Positions 36,586-45,645 of a stretch of DNA of 64,000 nucleotides are shown piece after piece. Made by a program: the position numbers and the translations under genes. The number at the start of each line of letters is the position of its first letter. Within the stretch, counting starts at the first letter, position 1. Source of the stretch: Bacillus tuaregi (lineage in GTDB: Bacteria > Bacillota > Bacilli > Bacillales > Cytobacillaceae); the NCBI RefSeq assembly GCF_900104575.1, contig NZ_LT629731.1:1099051-1163050 (forward strand). Reading direction: 5' to 3'. The notes under the pieces are model-generated. The model made no database searches. It worked only from the letters and a program-made list of their open reading frames with translations, and had not been told where the DNA came from.

Positions 36586-36759
36586 ATGAGATTTTATCCA
36601 CAATATCTGCTAATACTGTTCGCATGTATTGGAATAATCGGTTTATATAGCGGAGATGTTACGCTTATACTTTCAAGTATATTAATCTTTATTATCATGA
36701 TTCTTTTGTTACTAGAGCGGAGAGAGAAAAGGAAAGTAAAGTTTACAAATCTATCATAA
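36586..36759 (+). CDS. Small two-helix membrane protein
   Basis: A 57-residue product: two hydrophobic segments (YLLILFACIGIIGLY and LILSSILIFIIMILLLL) and a basic tail (ERREKRKVKF). GGGGAG lies ten bases before the ATG. No family recognised. In the 305 bases before it I see only weak promoter-like AT tracts for this gene and the divergent MFS gene. Confidence 0.5.
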   Translation: MRFYPQYLLILFACIGIIGLYSGDVTLILSSILIFIIMILLLLERREKRKVKFTNLS

Positions 36760-36810
36760 TAACAGTCTATGTTCCCAGTCCTTTTTATAAAAAGCTAGAG
36801 ACTGTTTTTG

Positions 36811-36836
36811 AAAACAATCCTGTGGTTGTTTTTTTT
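36811..36836 (+). terminator. Terminator after the small membrane protein gene
   Basis: AAAACAATCC, TGT loop, GGTTGTTTT with further T's. Confidence 0.75.
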
Positions 36837-36856
36837 GTTCAAGGGATTATAAAAAT

Positions 36857-36884
36857 TTGACACCTTTTTATAATATGATATATT
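36857..36884 (+). promoter_or_regulatory. Promoter of the amino-acid permease gene
   Basis: TTGACA (36857-36862), 16 bases, TATATT (36879-36884) with TGA before the -10, an extended -10. Confidence 0.65.
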
Positions 36885-36910
36885 AATATAGTAAAATACT
36901 TTAACGCACA

Positions 36911-36947
36911 AAAGCTAAAAAGCTAAAAAGCTAAAAAGCTAGAAAGC
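36911..36947 (+). repeat. Tandem 8-base repeat in the permease leader
   Basis: AAAGCTAA occurs three times in a row, followed by AAAGCTAG and AAAGCG. It starts about 27 bases after the -10, so it would be near the 5' end of the mRNA. Confidence 0.85.
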
Positions 36948-37010
36948 GTTCAACTGAAAAAGATACTATATTATTAACTAAATCGACTTATAAAAAGTAG
37001 GTGTGACAGC

Positions 37011-38375
37011 ATGAGTGAGAATCAGCAAAATTTACAACGAGGCTTACTACCAAGACATGTTCAATTTATAGCATTAGCAGGTATGATCGGGACAGGAATC
37101 TTTAAAGGAAGCTCAGATACATTGAATATGGCCGGTCCGAGTGTAGTTGTGGCTTATCTAATCGGGGGGCTCTTACTGTTCATTGTGATGGCAGCTTTAG
37201 GAGAAATGGCAATGGTTTATCCAAATGACAATGTCCAAAGCCTAATCAATAAAGCTTTTGGCTTTCAGTCATCTTTTCTTGTTGGCTGGCTGTATTGGAT
37301 TAACTGGTTAATTGTCACAACGGTTGAATTATTAGCCGCAGGTAGCTTTTTGCAGTACTGGTTTCCATCCATCCCACTATGGATCTTAAGCGTACTCTGT
37401 GCAACCTTTATTGTTGGTATTAATCTATTCCAAGTCAAACATTATGGGGAAATGGAGTTTTGGTTTGCGAGTATAAAAATCATCACTTTAACGGCCTTTA
37501 TTATTCTAGGAGCATTGATTTTATTTAATATACTTCCAAACACAACGAATGCTGCTTTTTCTAATTACACTGCTCACGGTGGCTTTTTCCCAAATGGACT
37601 TGGAGGGATGCTGAGTGCATTTCTAGTCGTCATGTTCTCCTATGGGGGGGCAGAGTTAATTGGTGTAGCTGTAACTGAAACAAAAGATAGTGAAAAAGTC
37701 ATTCCGAAAATCATTAAAGGAACCGTTGCAAGGGTTATATTATTCTATGTATTGCCTATTTTAGTGATTTGTGGAATCATTCCTTGGAATGCAGTGAGTT
37801 CAGTAGATAGTCCGTTTGTGCAAGTATTCAGTTTATCAGGCCTTCCAGGTGCATCACACGTCATGAATTTCGTTCTTTTAACGGCTGTTTTATCAGCGGC
37901 AAACTCAGGAATCTATGCAACATCCAGAACATTATTTTCGATGGCGCAAAATGGAGAAGCACCAAGGTTATTTTCCTTTATTACTAAAAAAGGAATCCCG
38001 TTAAATGGTATTTTTTTAACAACAGTTTTTATATTAGTTGGTGTATTTTTAGCCTATCTAACTCCTGATCAAGTCATTAGCTATTTAATGTCAATACCTG
38101 GTTTTACTGTATTACTGCTATGGCTAAGTATTTGTTTGGCTCAATTAAAGCTACGTAAACAATATACTAAGGTTCCGGCATTTAAAGTAAAATGGTTCCC
38201 ATACACAACGATTTTTGCTGCAATATCTTTAATAGGGATTTTTATTGCTTTTATATTTAATCCCCAAAATATTATTGGTACAATCGTATGTCTGTCAGTA
38301 TTAACCGTCTTAATCATTCTTTCTTTTGTAGTGAAAAAGGAAAAGCAGCAGAAGCGTGTTACATCTGTAGCATGA
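37011..38375 (+). CDS. Amino acid permease (APC family, GabP/AnsP-like)
   Basis: A 454-residue membrane protein with 12 predicted helices. The amino-acid transporter signature is RHVQFIALAGMIGTGIFKGS near residues 15-34, and GEMAMVYP follows helix 2. This subgroup includes permeases for GABA, asparagine, lysine and other amino acids. GABA or a related omega-amino acid would suit the GabT pathway 13 kb away, but the distance makes that only a guess. It is a monocistron with its own promoter and terminator. Confidence 0.88.
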   Translation: MSENQQNLQRGLLPRHVQFIALAGMIGTGIFKGSSDTLNMAGPSVVVAYLIGGLLLFIVMAALGEMAMVYPNDNVQSLINKAFGFQSSFLVGWLYWINWLIVTTVELLAAGSFLQYWFPSIPLWILSVLCATFIVGINLFQVKHYGEMEFWFASIKIITLTAFIILGALILFNILPNTTNAAFSNYTAHGGFFPNGLGGMLSAFLVVMFSYGGAELIGVAVTETKDSEKVIPKIIKGTVARVILFYVLPILVICGIIPWNAVSSVDSPFVQVFSLSGLPGASHVMNFVLLTAVLSAANSGIYATSRTLFSMAQNGEAPRLFSFITKKGIPLNGIFLTTVFILVGVFLAYLTPDQVISYLMSIPGFTVLLLWLSICLAQLKLRKQYTKVPAFKVKWFPYTTIFAAISLIGIFIAFIFNPQNIIGTIVCLSVLTVLIILSFVVKKEKQQKRVTSVA

Positions 38376-38385
38376 TCAAAATTTT

Positions 38386-38419
38386 AGAGAAGCCCAAAAA
38401 ATCATGGGCTTCTCTTTTT
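38386..38419 (+). terminator. Terminator after the amino-acid permease
   Basis: GAGAAGCCCA pairs with TGGGCTTCTC, then TTTTT. Confidence 0.88.
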
Positions 38420-38448
38420 AATTACTTGTAAAAAATTAGTTGTATTCG

Positions 38449-39102
38449 TTAAAACTCCAAAATCCTACGTACGGTTGTCACATAGGTCTGGCTAACGGTC
38501 AATTCAGGGCAGTTTGGAATCTTTAATTTCATGATTAAGTTAGAGGATACGTCTCGATAAAGCTGCTGTATAAATGAGATATTCACGATATAGGATCGAT
38601 GAATACGAAGGAATGTATTCGGAAGCCGCTGCTCGAGAACTCTTAACGTTTGAATGGTACTATACTGACCGTCTGTTGTATAAAACCAAGTTTTCTTTTG
38701 GTTGCTTTCGATATATGCTATTTGATCGATAGGAATTGGATTCCAAATTTCCCCTTGCTTTCCCGTAATAAAGGTATAGGATGACTGTTTATGATTTAAT
38801 GCATACAAGGGGGGGAGAATCACAGTTAATGCACCAATAAAACCGTTATCTTCTTCTATTGGATATCCAATACCGTAATAAGGGATACCAAATACGGATT
38901 CATTTACTAACGATTCAATACGACTTCGTTGTTGAAAAACACGTTCACTAATACTGCCTTGTGGAATTGGTTGTCCAGGGCGGATGCGAATATCATGTAT
39001 GCCAGACTGATAATCTAAATATTGTTTACTATCTGCAAAGGCAATCGAGGCTTCTGGAGGAACCCAATCTTTAATGAATTTGTAAATATTAACATTACTC
39101 AT
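38449..39102 (-). CDS. LytTR-domain transcriptional regulator with N-terminal sensor-like domain
   Basis: A 217-residue protein. The C-terminal 100 residues are a LytTR DNA-binding domain (IDQIAYIESNQKKTWFYTTDGQ, then the hallmark FLRIHRSYIVNISFI near 175-190). The first about 110 residues are a PAS-like domain in place of a response-regulator receiver: no phosphorylatable Asp pattern is visible. It is divergent from citrate synthase and an acetate-type transporter, so it probably senses a metabolite and controls them. I cannot name the ligand. Confidence 0.8.
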   Translation of the reverse strand: MSNVNIYKFIKDWVPPEASIAFADSKQYLDYQSGIHDIRIRPGQPIPQGSISERVFQQRSRIESLVNESVFGIPYYGIGYPIEEDNGFIGALTVILPPLYALNHKQSSYTFITGKQGEIWNPIPIDQIAYIESNQKKTWFYTTDGQYSTIQTLRVLEQRLPNTFLRIHRSYIVNISFIQQLYRDVSSNLIMKLKIPNCPELTVSQTYVTTVRRILEF

Positions 39103-39337
39103 TTTGCAGAATTTTCTCCCTTTTTGTAATATTAGTTAAATTATAACTTAATCTTGGTTTCATATCCATATAATTCCTTTCATCTTAAAATAAAACGTTT
39201 TATCCAAATTTTCAGACAAATTTATACCTGTGTTATATAATCAAAAACAAGTTAAGCTTGTATTGTATAGCAGATGTTTTTTCCTGAACAATTGTGTGAC
39301 AGCAAATAAAGGAAAATTAAATGAAAGAGGGGATTAT

Positions 39338-40477
39338 ATGGTAAAAGCAAAGGGTTTAGAGGGAGTCGTTGCAACCACATCTTCTGTAAGTTCCATTATT
39401 AATGATGTATTAACCTATCGGGGATACAATGTTGATGACCTTACAGATTACGCTCAATTTGAAGAAGTCATTTACCTGCTTTGGTTCAATAAACTTCCTA
39501 CCTCTCAGCAGCTAGCTGAATTTAAAAGTGAACTATTTGAAAACGCTTTCCTTCCGATTGAAATATTAGATACAATTGAGAAACTTTCTAAAGAAAACAC
39601 CCATCCAATGACAATCTTAATGAATTGTGTATCAGCACTTGCCATCTATGATGAAGAGACAAATCAAATGTCAGAAGGAGCTAACTATCGCAAGGCACTG
39701 CGCTTGCAAGGGAAATTAGCTTCTATTGTGGCTGCATATTCTCGTATCAGCGAAGGAAAGCAGCCGCTTATGCCGAAAGAAAATGTAAGCTTTGCCGCTA
39801 ACTTTTTATATATGTTGAATGGTGAAGTTCCAGATAAAGTCTCAGAAAGTGCCTTTAATAAAGCACTTATTCTCCATGCTGACCATGAATTAAATGCATC
39901 AACCTTTACAGCTCGTGTGTGTGTTGCTACCCTTTCTGATATGTATTCTGGAGTGACTGCTGCACTTGGTGCGTTAAAGGGTCCATTACACGGTGGAGCA
40001 AATGAGCGCGTAATGAAAATGCTCGCCGAAATTAAAGATATTACTGAGGTTGAAGCATACTTACATAACGCTTTTGAAAATAAAGAAAAGATTATGGGCT
40101 TTGGTCATCGTGTTTACCAGACGGGTGATCCTCGTGCAAAGCATTTGCGGGAAATGTCGAAGCAATTAGCTGGGGTAACAGGAGAAGAAAAGTGGTATTA
40201 CATGTCACTTGCTATTGAAAAAATTGTTACAGAGGAAAAGGGATTGCTTCCCAATGTGGATTTCTATTCAGCTTCTGTCTATCACAGTCTTGGTATTCAG
40301 CATGATCTCTTTACACCGATTTTTGCTGTCAGCCGCGTCTCTGGATGGATTGCCCACATCCTAGAACAATATGAGAATAACCGTTTAATTCGACCTCGTG
40401 CCGAATATACAGGACTTAAAAATCAATTATTTTTACCTATTCATGAGCGTGATGAATCGATGGACGTTATTGCCTAA
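39338..40477 (+). CDS. Citrate synthase (minor CitA-like or methylcitrate synthase type)
   Basis: A 379-residue citrate synthase-family enzyme. Catalytic residues are found in LHGGANERV (His near 217), GFGHRVY (His near 256) and VDFYSASVY (Asp near 307). The sequence is of the short Gram-positive type. It could be CitA-like citrate synthase or a 2-methylcitrate synthase; no prpB or prpD lies nearby, so citrate synthase is favoured. The ATG at 39338 follows GAGGGG. A TAAAACGTTTTA palindrome near 39188 upstream may be an operator. Confidence 0.85.
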   Translation: MVKAKGLEGVVATTSSVSSIINDVLTYRGYNVDDLTDYAQFEEVIYLLWFNKLPTSQQLAEFKSELFENAFLPIEILDTIEKLSKENTHPMTILMNCVSALAIYDEETNQMSEGANYRKALRLQGKLASIVAAYSRISEGKQPLMPKENVSFAANFLYMLNGEVPDKVSESAFNKALILHADHELNASTFTARVCVATLSDMYSGVTAALGALKGPLHGGANERVMKMLAEIKDITEVEAYLHNAFENKEKIMGFGHRVYQTGDPRAKHLREMSKQLAGVTGEEKWYYMSLAIEKIVTEEKGLLPNVDFYSASVYHSLGIQHDLFTPIFAVSRVSGWIAHILEQYENNRLIRPRAEYTGLKNQLFLPIHERDESMDVIA

Positions 40478-40521
40478 GGTTATTCACTAACTATTAAATT
40501 TATGGTGAGGAGAAAAAGACG

Positions 40522-41133
40522 ATGAGCGAAAAAAAGATTTCCATTGCAGATCCAGGTCCATTAGGATTAGCGGCATTTGCCTTAACGACATTTGTATTAA
40601 GCTGTAAGAATGCAGGGCTTCTTCCAGCCTCCGTTGGCGATGTGTTTTTACCGTTAGCATTATTTTATGGAGGTTTGGCACAGCTGTTGGCAGGTATGTG
40701 GGAATTTAAAAAGGACAATACATTTGGCGCTACAGCCTTTACATCTTACGGTGCCTTCTGGATTTCCTTGGCTTCCATGGTTTACTTTGAGTTAACCGGA
40801 GTATTGCATTTTGGTGCAGATATGAATATTGCTTTAGGTATCTTTTTAGTTGCCTGGACCATTTTTACCTTCTATATGTGGATTGGTACTTTCCGTATTA
40901 ACCCAGCTTTAAATCTTGTGTTTACATTATTATTTATCACTTTTATTCTTTTGGATTTAACTGAGTTTGGAATTATTTCTGGACCAATGGCAGGATACTT
41001 TGGATTGGCTACGGCTTTTGCTGCTTGGTATGCATCTGCTGCGGGTATCTTAAATCCATTATTTGAAAAAGATATTCTTCCAATTGGATCATTCAAAAAG
41101 AAACAACTAGAACGTTTTGGGAAAAGTGCATAA
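40522..41133 (+). CDS. satP: Acetate uptake transporter (AceTr, SatP/GPR1/FUN34/YaaH family)
   Basis: A 203-residue membrane protein with six helices. The family motif NPAPLGL appears as DPGPLGLAAFALTTF near residues 9-23, and the central FYGGLAQLLAGMWEF near 49-63 is also typical. Members import acetate or succinate with protons. It follows citrate synthase after 44 bases, so imported acetate could be fed into the TCA or glyoxylate cycle after activation. Confidence 0.9.
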   Translation: MSEKKISIADPGPLGLAAFALTTFVLSCKNAGLLPASVGDVFLPLALFYGGLAQLLAGMWEFKKDNTFGATAFTSYGAFWISLASMVYFELTGVLHFGADMNIALGIFLVAWTIFTFYMWIGTFRINPALNLVFTLLFITFILLDLTEFGIISGPMAGYFGLATAFAAWYASAAGILNPLFEKDILPIGSFKKKQLERFGKSA

Positions 41134-41224
41134 TTTTATAAATGTAAATAATAAATAATATAAATAAATCGATACAGCCTTATTCACTCTACCAAATTGA
41201 ATAAAGCTCTATCAACTTTATTAG

Positions 41225-41296
41225 ATGGCCTTTGATATATGCATGTCTGTAATGATTCATTAGGATGATTACAGGTTCGTGTATATCAAAGGCCAT
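41225..41296 (+). promoter_or_regulatory. Long hairpin in the adk leader
   Basis: A 15-base perfect arm (ATGGCCTTTGATATA, 41225-41239) pairs with 41282-41296, and inside it CTGTAAT pairs with ATTACAG. There is no T run after it, so it is not a plain terminator. It ends 44 bases before the adenylate kinase start. Confidence 0.75.
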
Positions 41297-41340
41297 TTGC
41301 CCACCAATACAGATTAAAGGACAAAAGGGAGAGATCATAA

Positions 41341-42006
<666 letters not shown>

Positions 42007-42016
42007 AAAATGAGAT

Positions 42017-42051
42017 AAAAGAGTTAATCTATTCAGATTAGCTCTTTTTTA
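42017..42051 (+). terminator. Terminator after adk
   Basis: AAAGAGTTAATCT pairs with AGATTAGCTCTTT (one mismatch), then T's. Confidence 0.85.
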
Positions 42052-42064
42052 ATAATAATAAAAG

Positions 42065-42092
42065 AAAAACACTTTCAAATGAAAGTGTTTTT
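42065..42092 (-). terminator. Terminator after the tRNA gene
   Basis: AAAACACTTTCATTTGAAAGTGTTTT-type perfect stem lying just past the 3' end of the minus-strand tRNA. Confidence 0.85.
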
Positions 42093-42095
42093 TGA

Positions 42096-42167
42096 TGATC
42101 CGAGAGGGATTCGAACCCCCGACCCCATCCCTGTCAAGGATGTATTCTCCCACTGAACTATCGGATC
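42096..42167 (-). tRNA. tRNA-Val (anticodon GAC)
   Basis: A complete cloverleaf on the minus strand: acceptor GATCCGA/TCGGATC, D arm GTTC/GAAT, anticodon arm CATCC/GGATG with loop TTGACAG, and T arm with TTCGAAT loop. The anticodon is GAC, reading GUC valine codons. CCA is not encoded. It is a single gene, not part of a tRNA cluster. Confidence 0.9.
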
Positions 42168-42314
42168 TTGCTAATATATAGTTTGTATCGACATCTATAA
42201 ATATAGGGCAAATTTGCATGTTTGTCAATATTAAATTAGTTGAGTTTTATTTTATTCAGCAGTGATAGTAATTAAAGTTGGATTTCACTGCGTTTTTATC
42301 CGTAAAAGAACAGA

Positions 42315-42332
42315 TTATGCATTTATGCATAA
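42315..42332 (+). promoter_or_regulatory. Candidate enhancer (UAS) for the sigma-54 gdh promoter
   Basis: TTATGCAT-TT-ATGCATAA is an 8-base perfect inverted repeat, 80 bases upstream of the -24 element. ATGCATT half-sites recur upstream of gabD and lhgO, so it probably binds the adjacent activator. Confidence 0.65.
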
Positions 42333-42411
42333 CTTAGTCAAATTTTCATAGTGTAGCTGATAAATATTCCTCTGTATCCTATTTCATCAGAAGTCAGCTC
42401 GAATAAAATGT

Positions 42412-42427
42412 TGGCACAGTATTTGCA
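42412..42427 (+). promoter_or_regulatory. Sigma-54 promoter of glutamate dehydrogenase
   Basis: TGGCACAGTATTTGCA: GG and GC separated by ten bases, matching TGGCACG-N4-TTGCW closely. Confidence 0.9.
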
Positions 42428-42467
42428 TAGTGTTTTTATATAAAATAATAATATCGAGGTGTTTATA

Positions 42468-43757
42468 GTGGCTATTAAATCAGTTCATGTAAAACAATCG
42501 GATGTCATAAAAGAGAAAGATAATTCGCTTTTGGAGTTTCAAGAAACACTGCAGGAAGCGGTGCAAATTATGAATTATCCACCTCAGGTGTACGAGTTAA
42601 TTAAAAAGCCAATGAGGTTCTTAGAAGTGAGCATTCCGGTTCGCATGGACAATGGGGAAGTGCAGATTTTCCAAGGCTATCGGGCGCAACACAATGATGC
42701 GAAGGGGCCGACAAAGGGAGGCATTCGCTTTCATCCAGATGTGACGCCAGAGGAAGTGAAAGCGCTCGCTGGTTGGATGAGCTTAAAATGTGGTGTCACA
42801 AATCTTCCTTATGGCGGGGCCAAAGGAGGTATTGTTTGTGACCCTCGAACAATGAGCTTAGGTGAATTAGAAAGATTGAGCAGGGGATATGTTCGAGCTG
42901 TCAGCCAATTAGTTGGACCGACAAAGGATATTCCTGCCCCAGATATGTATACAAATTCGCAGATTATGGCCTGGATGCTGGATGAATATGATCATATCCG
43001 TGAATTCGATTCCCCTGGTTTTATCACGGGTAAGCCCGTTGCATTAGGCGGTTCCAAGGGGAGAGAAACGGCAACCTCGAAAGGCGTTTTCTATACGCTG
43101 CAAATGGTATGTGATATGAAAAAGCTGTCCTTAAAGGACACGAAGGTAATTATCCAGGGGTTTGGAAATGTAGGGAGCTATTTGGCGCAGTATTTATATG
43201 AGCTTGGTGCAAAGATTGTAGGAATTGGTGATGCTTTAGGTGGTCTATACGACGAAAACGGATTGGATATTCCGTATTTGCTTGATAATAGAGACTCCTT
43301 TGGAATTGTATCGAATCATTTTTCAACCTCGATCACAAACCATGAGCTGTTAGAAAAACCTTGTGATGTATTAATCCCTGCCGCGATTTCAGGCGTGATA
43401 AATAAGCATAATGCAGATAAAATAAAGTGCCAGATTGTGATTGAAGCTGCTAACGGTCCGACGACAAAGGAGGCAATTCAAACTCTTGATGACCGTGGAA
43501 TTCTGCTGGTTCCTGATATACTTGCAAACTCTGGGGGAGTTGTAGTGTCTTATTTCGAGTGGTGTCAAAATAACCAGGGATATTATTGGACAGAAGAAAC
43601 CGTTGATGAACGCTTGCAGGAAAAAATGAAAGAAAGCTTTATAAATGTTGTCTCCACAGCTAAAAAGTATCATGTCAACTTTAAAATTGCCGCATATATA
43701 GAAGGAATCGAAAAGATTGCGGAAGCCTCAAGATTAAGAGGCTGGCTGAATTACTAA
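42468..43757 (+). CDS. rocG: NAD-type glutamate dehydrogenase (RocG/GudB-like)
   Basis: Converts glutamate to 2-oxoglutarate and ammonia. The 429-residue product has the substrate domain motifs GYRAQHNDAKGPTKGGIRF near 73-91 and LPYGGAKGGI near 121-130 (catalytic Lys), then the Rossmann motif GFGNVGSYLA near 224-233. The GTG at 42468 has GAGG upstream. The sigma-54 promoter suggests catabolic, RocG-like use rather than housekeeping. Beside GabT it would regenerate 2-oxoglutarate from glutamate. RocG versus GudB is not decided by sequence. Confidence 0.93.
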   Translation: MAIKSVHVKQSDVIKEKDNSLLEFQETLQEAVQIMNYPPQVYELIKKPMRFLEVSIPVRMDNGEVQIFQGYRAQHNDAKGPTKGGIRFHPDVTPEEVKALAGWMSLKCGVTNLPYGGAKGGIVCDPRTMSLGELERLSRGYVRAVSQLVGPTKDIPAPDMYTNSQIMAWMLDEYDHIREFDSPGFITGKPVALGGSKGRETATSKGVFYTLQMVCDMKKLSLKDTKVIIQGFGNVGSYLAQYLYELGAKIVGIGDALGGLYDENGLDIPYLLDNRDSFGIVSNHFSTSITNHELLEKPCDVLIPAAISGVINKHNADKIKCQIVIEAANGPTTKEAIQTLDDRGILLVPDILANSGGVVVSYFEWCQNNQGYYWTEETVDERLQEKMKESFINVVSTAKKYHVNFKIAAYIEGIEKIAEASRLRGWLNY

Positions 43758-43772
43758 TGATACATCTCTGCA

Positions 43773-43807
43773 AAAGGTAGGAAAGGATATTCTTTTCTAC
43801 CTTTTAA
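43773..43807 (+). terminator. Terminator after gdh
   Basis: AAAAGGTAGGAAAG pairs with CTTTTCTACCTTTT, followed by AAATTT. Confidence 0.82.
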
Positions 43808-43867
43808 ATTTTTAAAATTCTAAATAAAGTGATAATATCTTCTTAAGAGATAAAGGGAGATGGAATC

Positions 43868-45367
43868 ATGGTTTCTAACACGAACGAAAAAGTAAATCAG
43901 AACAACGTTATGAATACAGCTGAAGATGGTTTCTCTCAACTGTTAAATCAACCGAAGATAAATGAAATTCAATATATTAAGGAATTAAATACGGATTTAA
44001 ATGCAATTCTCTCTAGTATTTATGATGAAATACTGGTTGTGAATGCAAAAGGAGAATTAATTCGCTACAGCGAAAAGGTAATAGAGAATTTTTGGCAGGT
44101 TGAATTAAAAGAGTTAATCGGAAAAAATATCATGGAGCTTGTCGATAAGGGGTATTTTACACCATCAGTATCAAGATTGGTTATGGAAAAGCAAAAGAAG
44201 GTTTCAGTTGTTCAGGAAACAAGTACGGGAAGAAAGATACTCGCTGTTGGAAATCCAATCTTTAATGACAACAATGAATTAGAGCGGATTGTCATTGCCT
44301 CAAGGGATATTACCGAAACATCCCGCTTAAAGAATGAGTTACAGGAAATTCGAGAAAAATCTGAACTCTATAAAAGGGAATTACTGCAGTTTAAAATGAA
44401 GGATCAATTGTCAAAAAAATTGATTTTTAGTAGTCCAAAAATGGAAAAGATTATTCATCAAGTAAAGAAAATCGCTGATTTCTCTTCAACCGTTCTTCTT
44501 AACGGAGAATCAGGTGTTGGGAAAGAGGTCATTGCAGAGGCTATTCACCAATTTGGTCGAAGAGCGGACAAACCCTTTCTTAAGCTTAATTGTGGAGCAA
44601 TTCCGGAAAATTTATTGGAAAGTGAATTGTTTGGTTATGTAAAGGGATCCTTTACTGGCGCAGATAGGAATGGGAAAGAAGGCTACTTTAAACAAGCAAA
44701 TGGTGGGATTTTGTTTCTTGATGAAATTGGTGAAATGCCAATGCATTTACAAGTGAAGCTTCTCAGAGTTCTTCAAGAGCAGGAGGTTATTCCAATCGGG
44801 AGTACAAAACCGATTAATATTGATGTCCAAATCATCGCAGCAACTAATAAGAAGCTTGAAAAGCTAGTGGAGGAAGGTCACTTTCGTGAGGATTTATTTT
44901 ATCGCTTGAATGTCATTCCGATAAAAATTCCTCCATTACGGGAAAGAGTGGAGGACATATCACTGCTGGCCTTTCATTTCCTCCAGCAGCTGAATGAAAA
45001 ATACGACCGTCAGTATCAGTTAACCCCTGATGCTGTAAATATGCTTGAATGCTATTCTTGGCCAGGAAATGTTAGGGAGCTGCAGAACATTATTGAGAGA
45101 TTAGTTGTATCAGCTGAACAATCAGCGATTGATGCTGAATTTGTTAGCCAATTTCTATCATTAGGATATGAGCGAAAAAAAATGAAGCCTGTTGTAACAA
45201 GAGTCATGCCTTTACAGGATGCCATTGAGGCTGTGGAGGAGCAATTGATTGTCATGGCAATGAACCAATATAAAACAACCACAAAAGCAGCTAAAGCATT
45301 AGGAATAAGCCAGTCCTCTGTTAGCAGAAAGTATCAAAAAATTGTAAGTGGTAATTCGTATTTATAA
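43868..45367 (+). CDS. Sigma-54-dependent activator 1 (PAS-AAA+-HTH)
   Basis: Enhancer-binding protein of 499 residues. An N-terminal PAS domain (about 50-155) is followed by the AAA+ domain with Walker A GESGVGKE near 214-221, the sigma-54 contact loop GSFTGA (a variant of GAFTGA) near 260-265 and LFLDEIGEMP (Walker B). A C-terminal Fis-type helix-turn-helix (TKAAKALGISQSSVSRKYQKI) ends it. The architecture is that of RocR. It lies between gdh and gabD and probably controls gdh, gabD, lhgO and gabT. The PAS ligand is unknown. Confidence 0.92.
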   Translation: MVSNTNEKVNQNNVMNTAEDGFSQLLNQPKINEIQYIKELNTDLNAILSSIYDEILVVNAKGELIRYSEKVIENFWQVELKELIGKNIMELVDKGYFTPSVSRLVMEKQKKVSVVQETSTGRKILAVGNPIFNDNNELERIVIASRDITETSRLKNELQEIREKSELYKRELLQFKMKDQLSKKLIFSSPKMEKIIHQVKKIADFSSTVLLNGESGVGKEVIAEAIHQFGRRADKPFLKLNCGAIPENLLESELFGYVKGSFTGADRNGKEGYFKQANGGILFLDEIGEMPMHLQVKLLRVLQEQEVIPIGSTKPINIDVQIIAATNKKLEKLVEEGHFREDLFYRLNVIPIKIPPLRERVEDISLLAFHFLQQLNEKYDRQYQLTPDAVNMLECYSWPGNVRELQNIIERLVVSAEQSAIDAEFVSQFLSLGYERKKMKPVVTRVMPLQDAIEAVEEQLIVMAMNQYKTTTKAAKALGISQSSVSRKYQKIVSGNSYL

Positions 45368-45372
45368 AGCAC

Positions 45373-45398
45373 TGTTTCAAGAGGTATGATCTGAAACA
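45373..45398 (+). promoter_or_regulatory. Inverted repeat after the activator gene
   Basis: TGTTTCA and TGAAACA separated by 12 bases. It may be a weak terminator or an activator site for gabD. Confidence 0.4.
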
Positions 45399-45429
45399 TC
45401 TTTACTGTGATTCAAAGATAAATAGATAT

Positions 45430-45443
45430 ATGCATTGGTGAAT
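45430..45443 (+). promoter_or_regulatory. Candidate activator half-site upstream of gabD
   Basis: ATGCATTGGTGAAT, about 40 bases before the -24 element; compare ATGCATTTTTGAAA before lhgO. Confidence 0.45.
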
Positions 45444-45483
45444 AGAATTTATTAAAGAATAAAAGAAAAATTGGATTTACTAT

Positions 45484-45499
45484 TGGCATGAAATTTGCA
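45484..45499 (+). promoter_or_regulatory. Sigma-54 promoter of gabD
   Basis: TGGCATGAAATTTGCA with correct ten-base GG-GC spacing. The predicted transcript has a leader of about 235 bases. Confidence 0.92.
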
Positions 45500-45537
45500 A
45501 AGAATATGATAAACGCAAATGAAAAGCGCTATGATTA

Positions 45538-45645
45538 GGTTTAACTTCATTCAGCAGAAGTCCTCCACTTCTACAAGTGGGGGATGAATGCAAATGGTTC
45601 TTCGATATAGTGGGGGTTCAAACTCCGGCTGAATGAAGTTAAGCC
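45538..45645 (+). repeat. Inverted-repeat-bounded element in the gabD leader
   Basis: An 18-base arm at 45538-45555 pairs with 45628-45645 with one G-T wobble. Inside, CCTCCACTT (45562-45570) can pair with AAGTGGGGG (45575-45583) or with a second AGTGGGGG at 45609-45616. The internal hairpin and the GGTTCAAACTCC segment recall right-end/guide RNA sequences of IS200/IS605-type elements, but no transposase or tnpB is present. It could be a MITE or a structured leader RNA. Confidence 0.7.

Noticed and set aside
36911-36947. Short tandem repeat considered as a CRISPR remnant
   Set aside because: Units are eight bases in direct tandem with no spacers and no cas genes nearby.
42096-42167. tRNA first read as tRNA-Asp because of the GTCAA-like loop on the plus strand
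   Set aside because: On the minus strand the seven-base loop is TTGACAG, so the anticodon is GAC (valine), not GTC.
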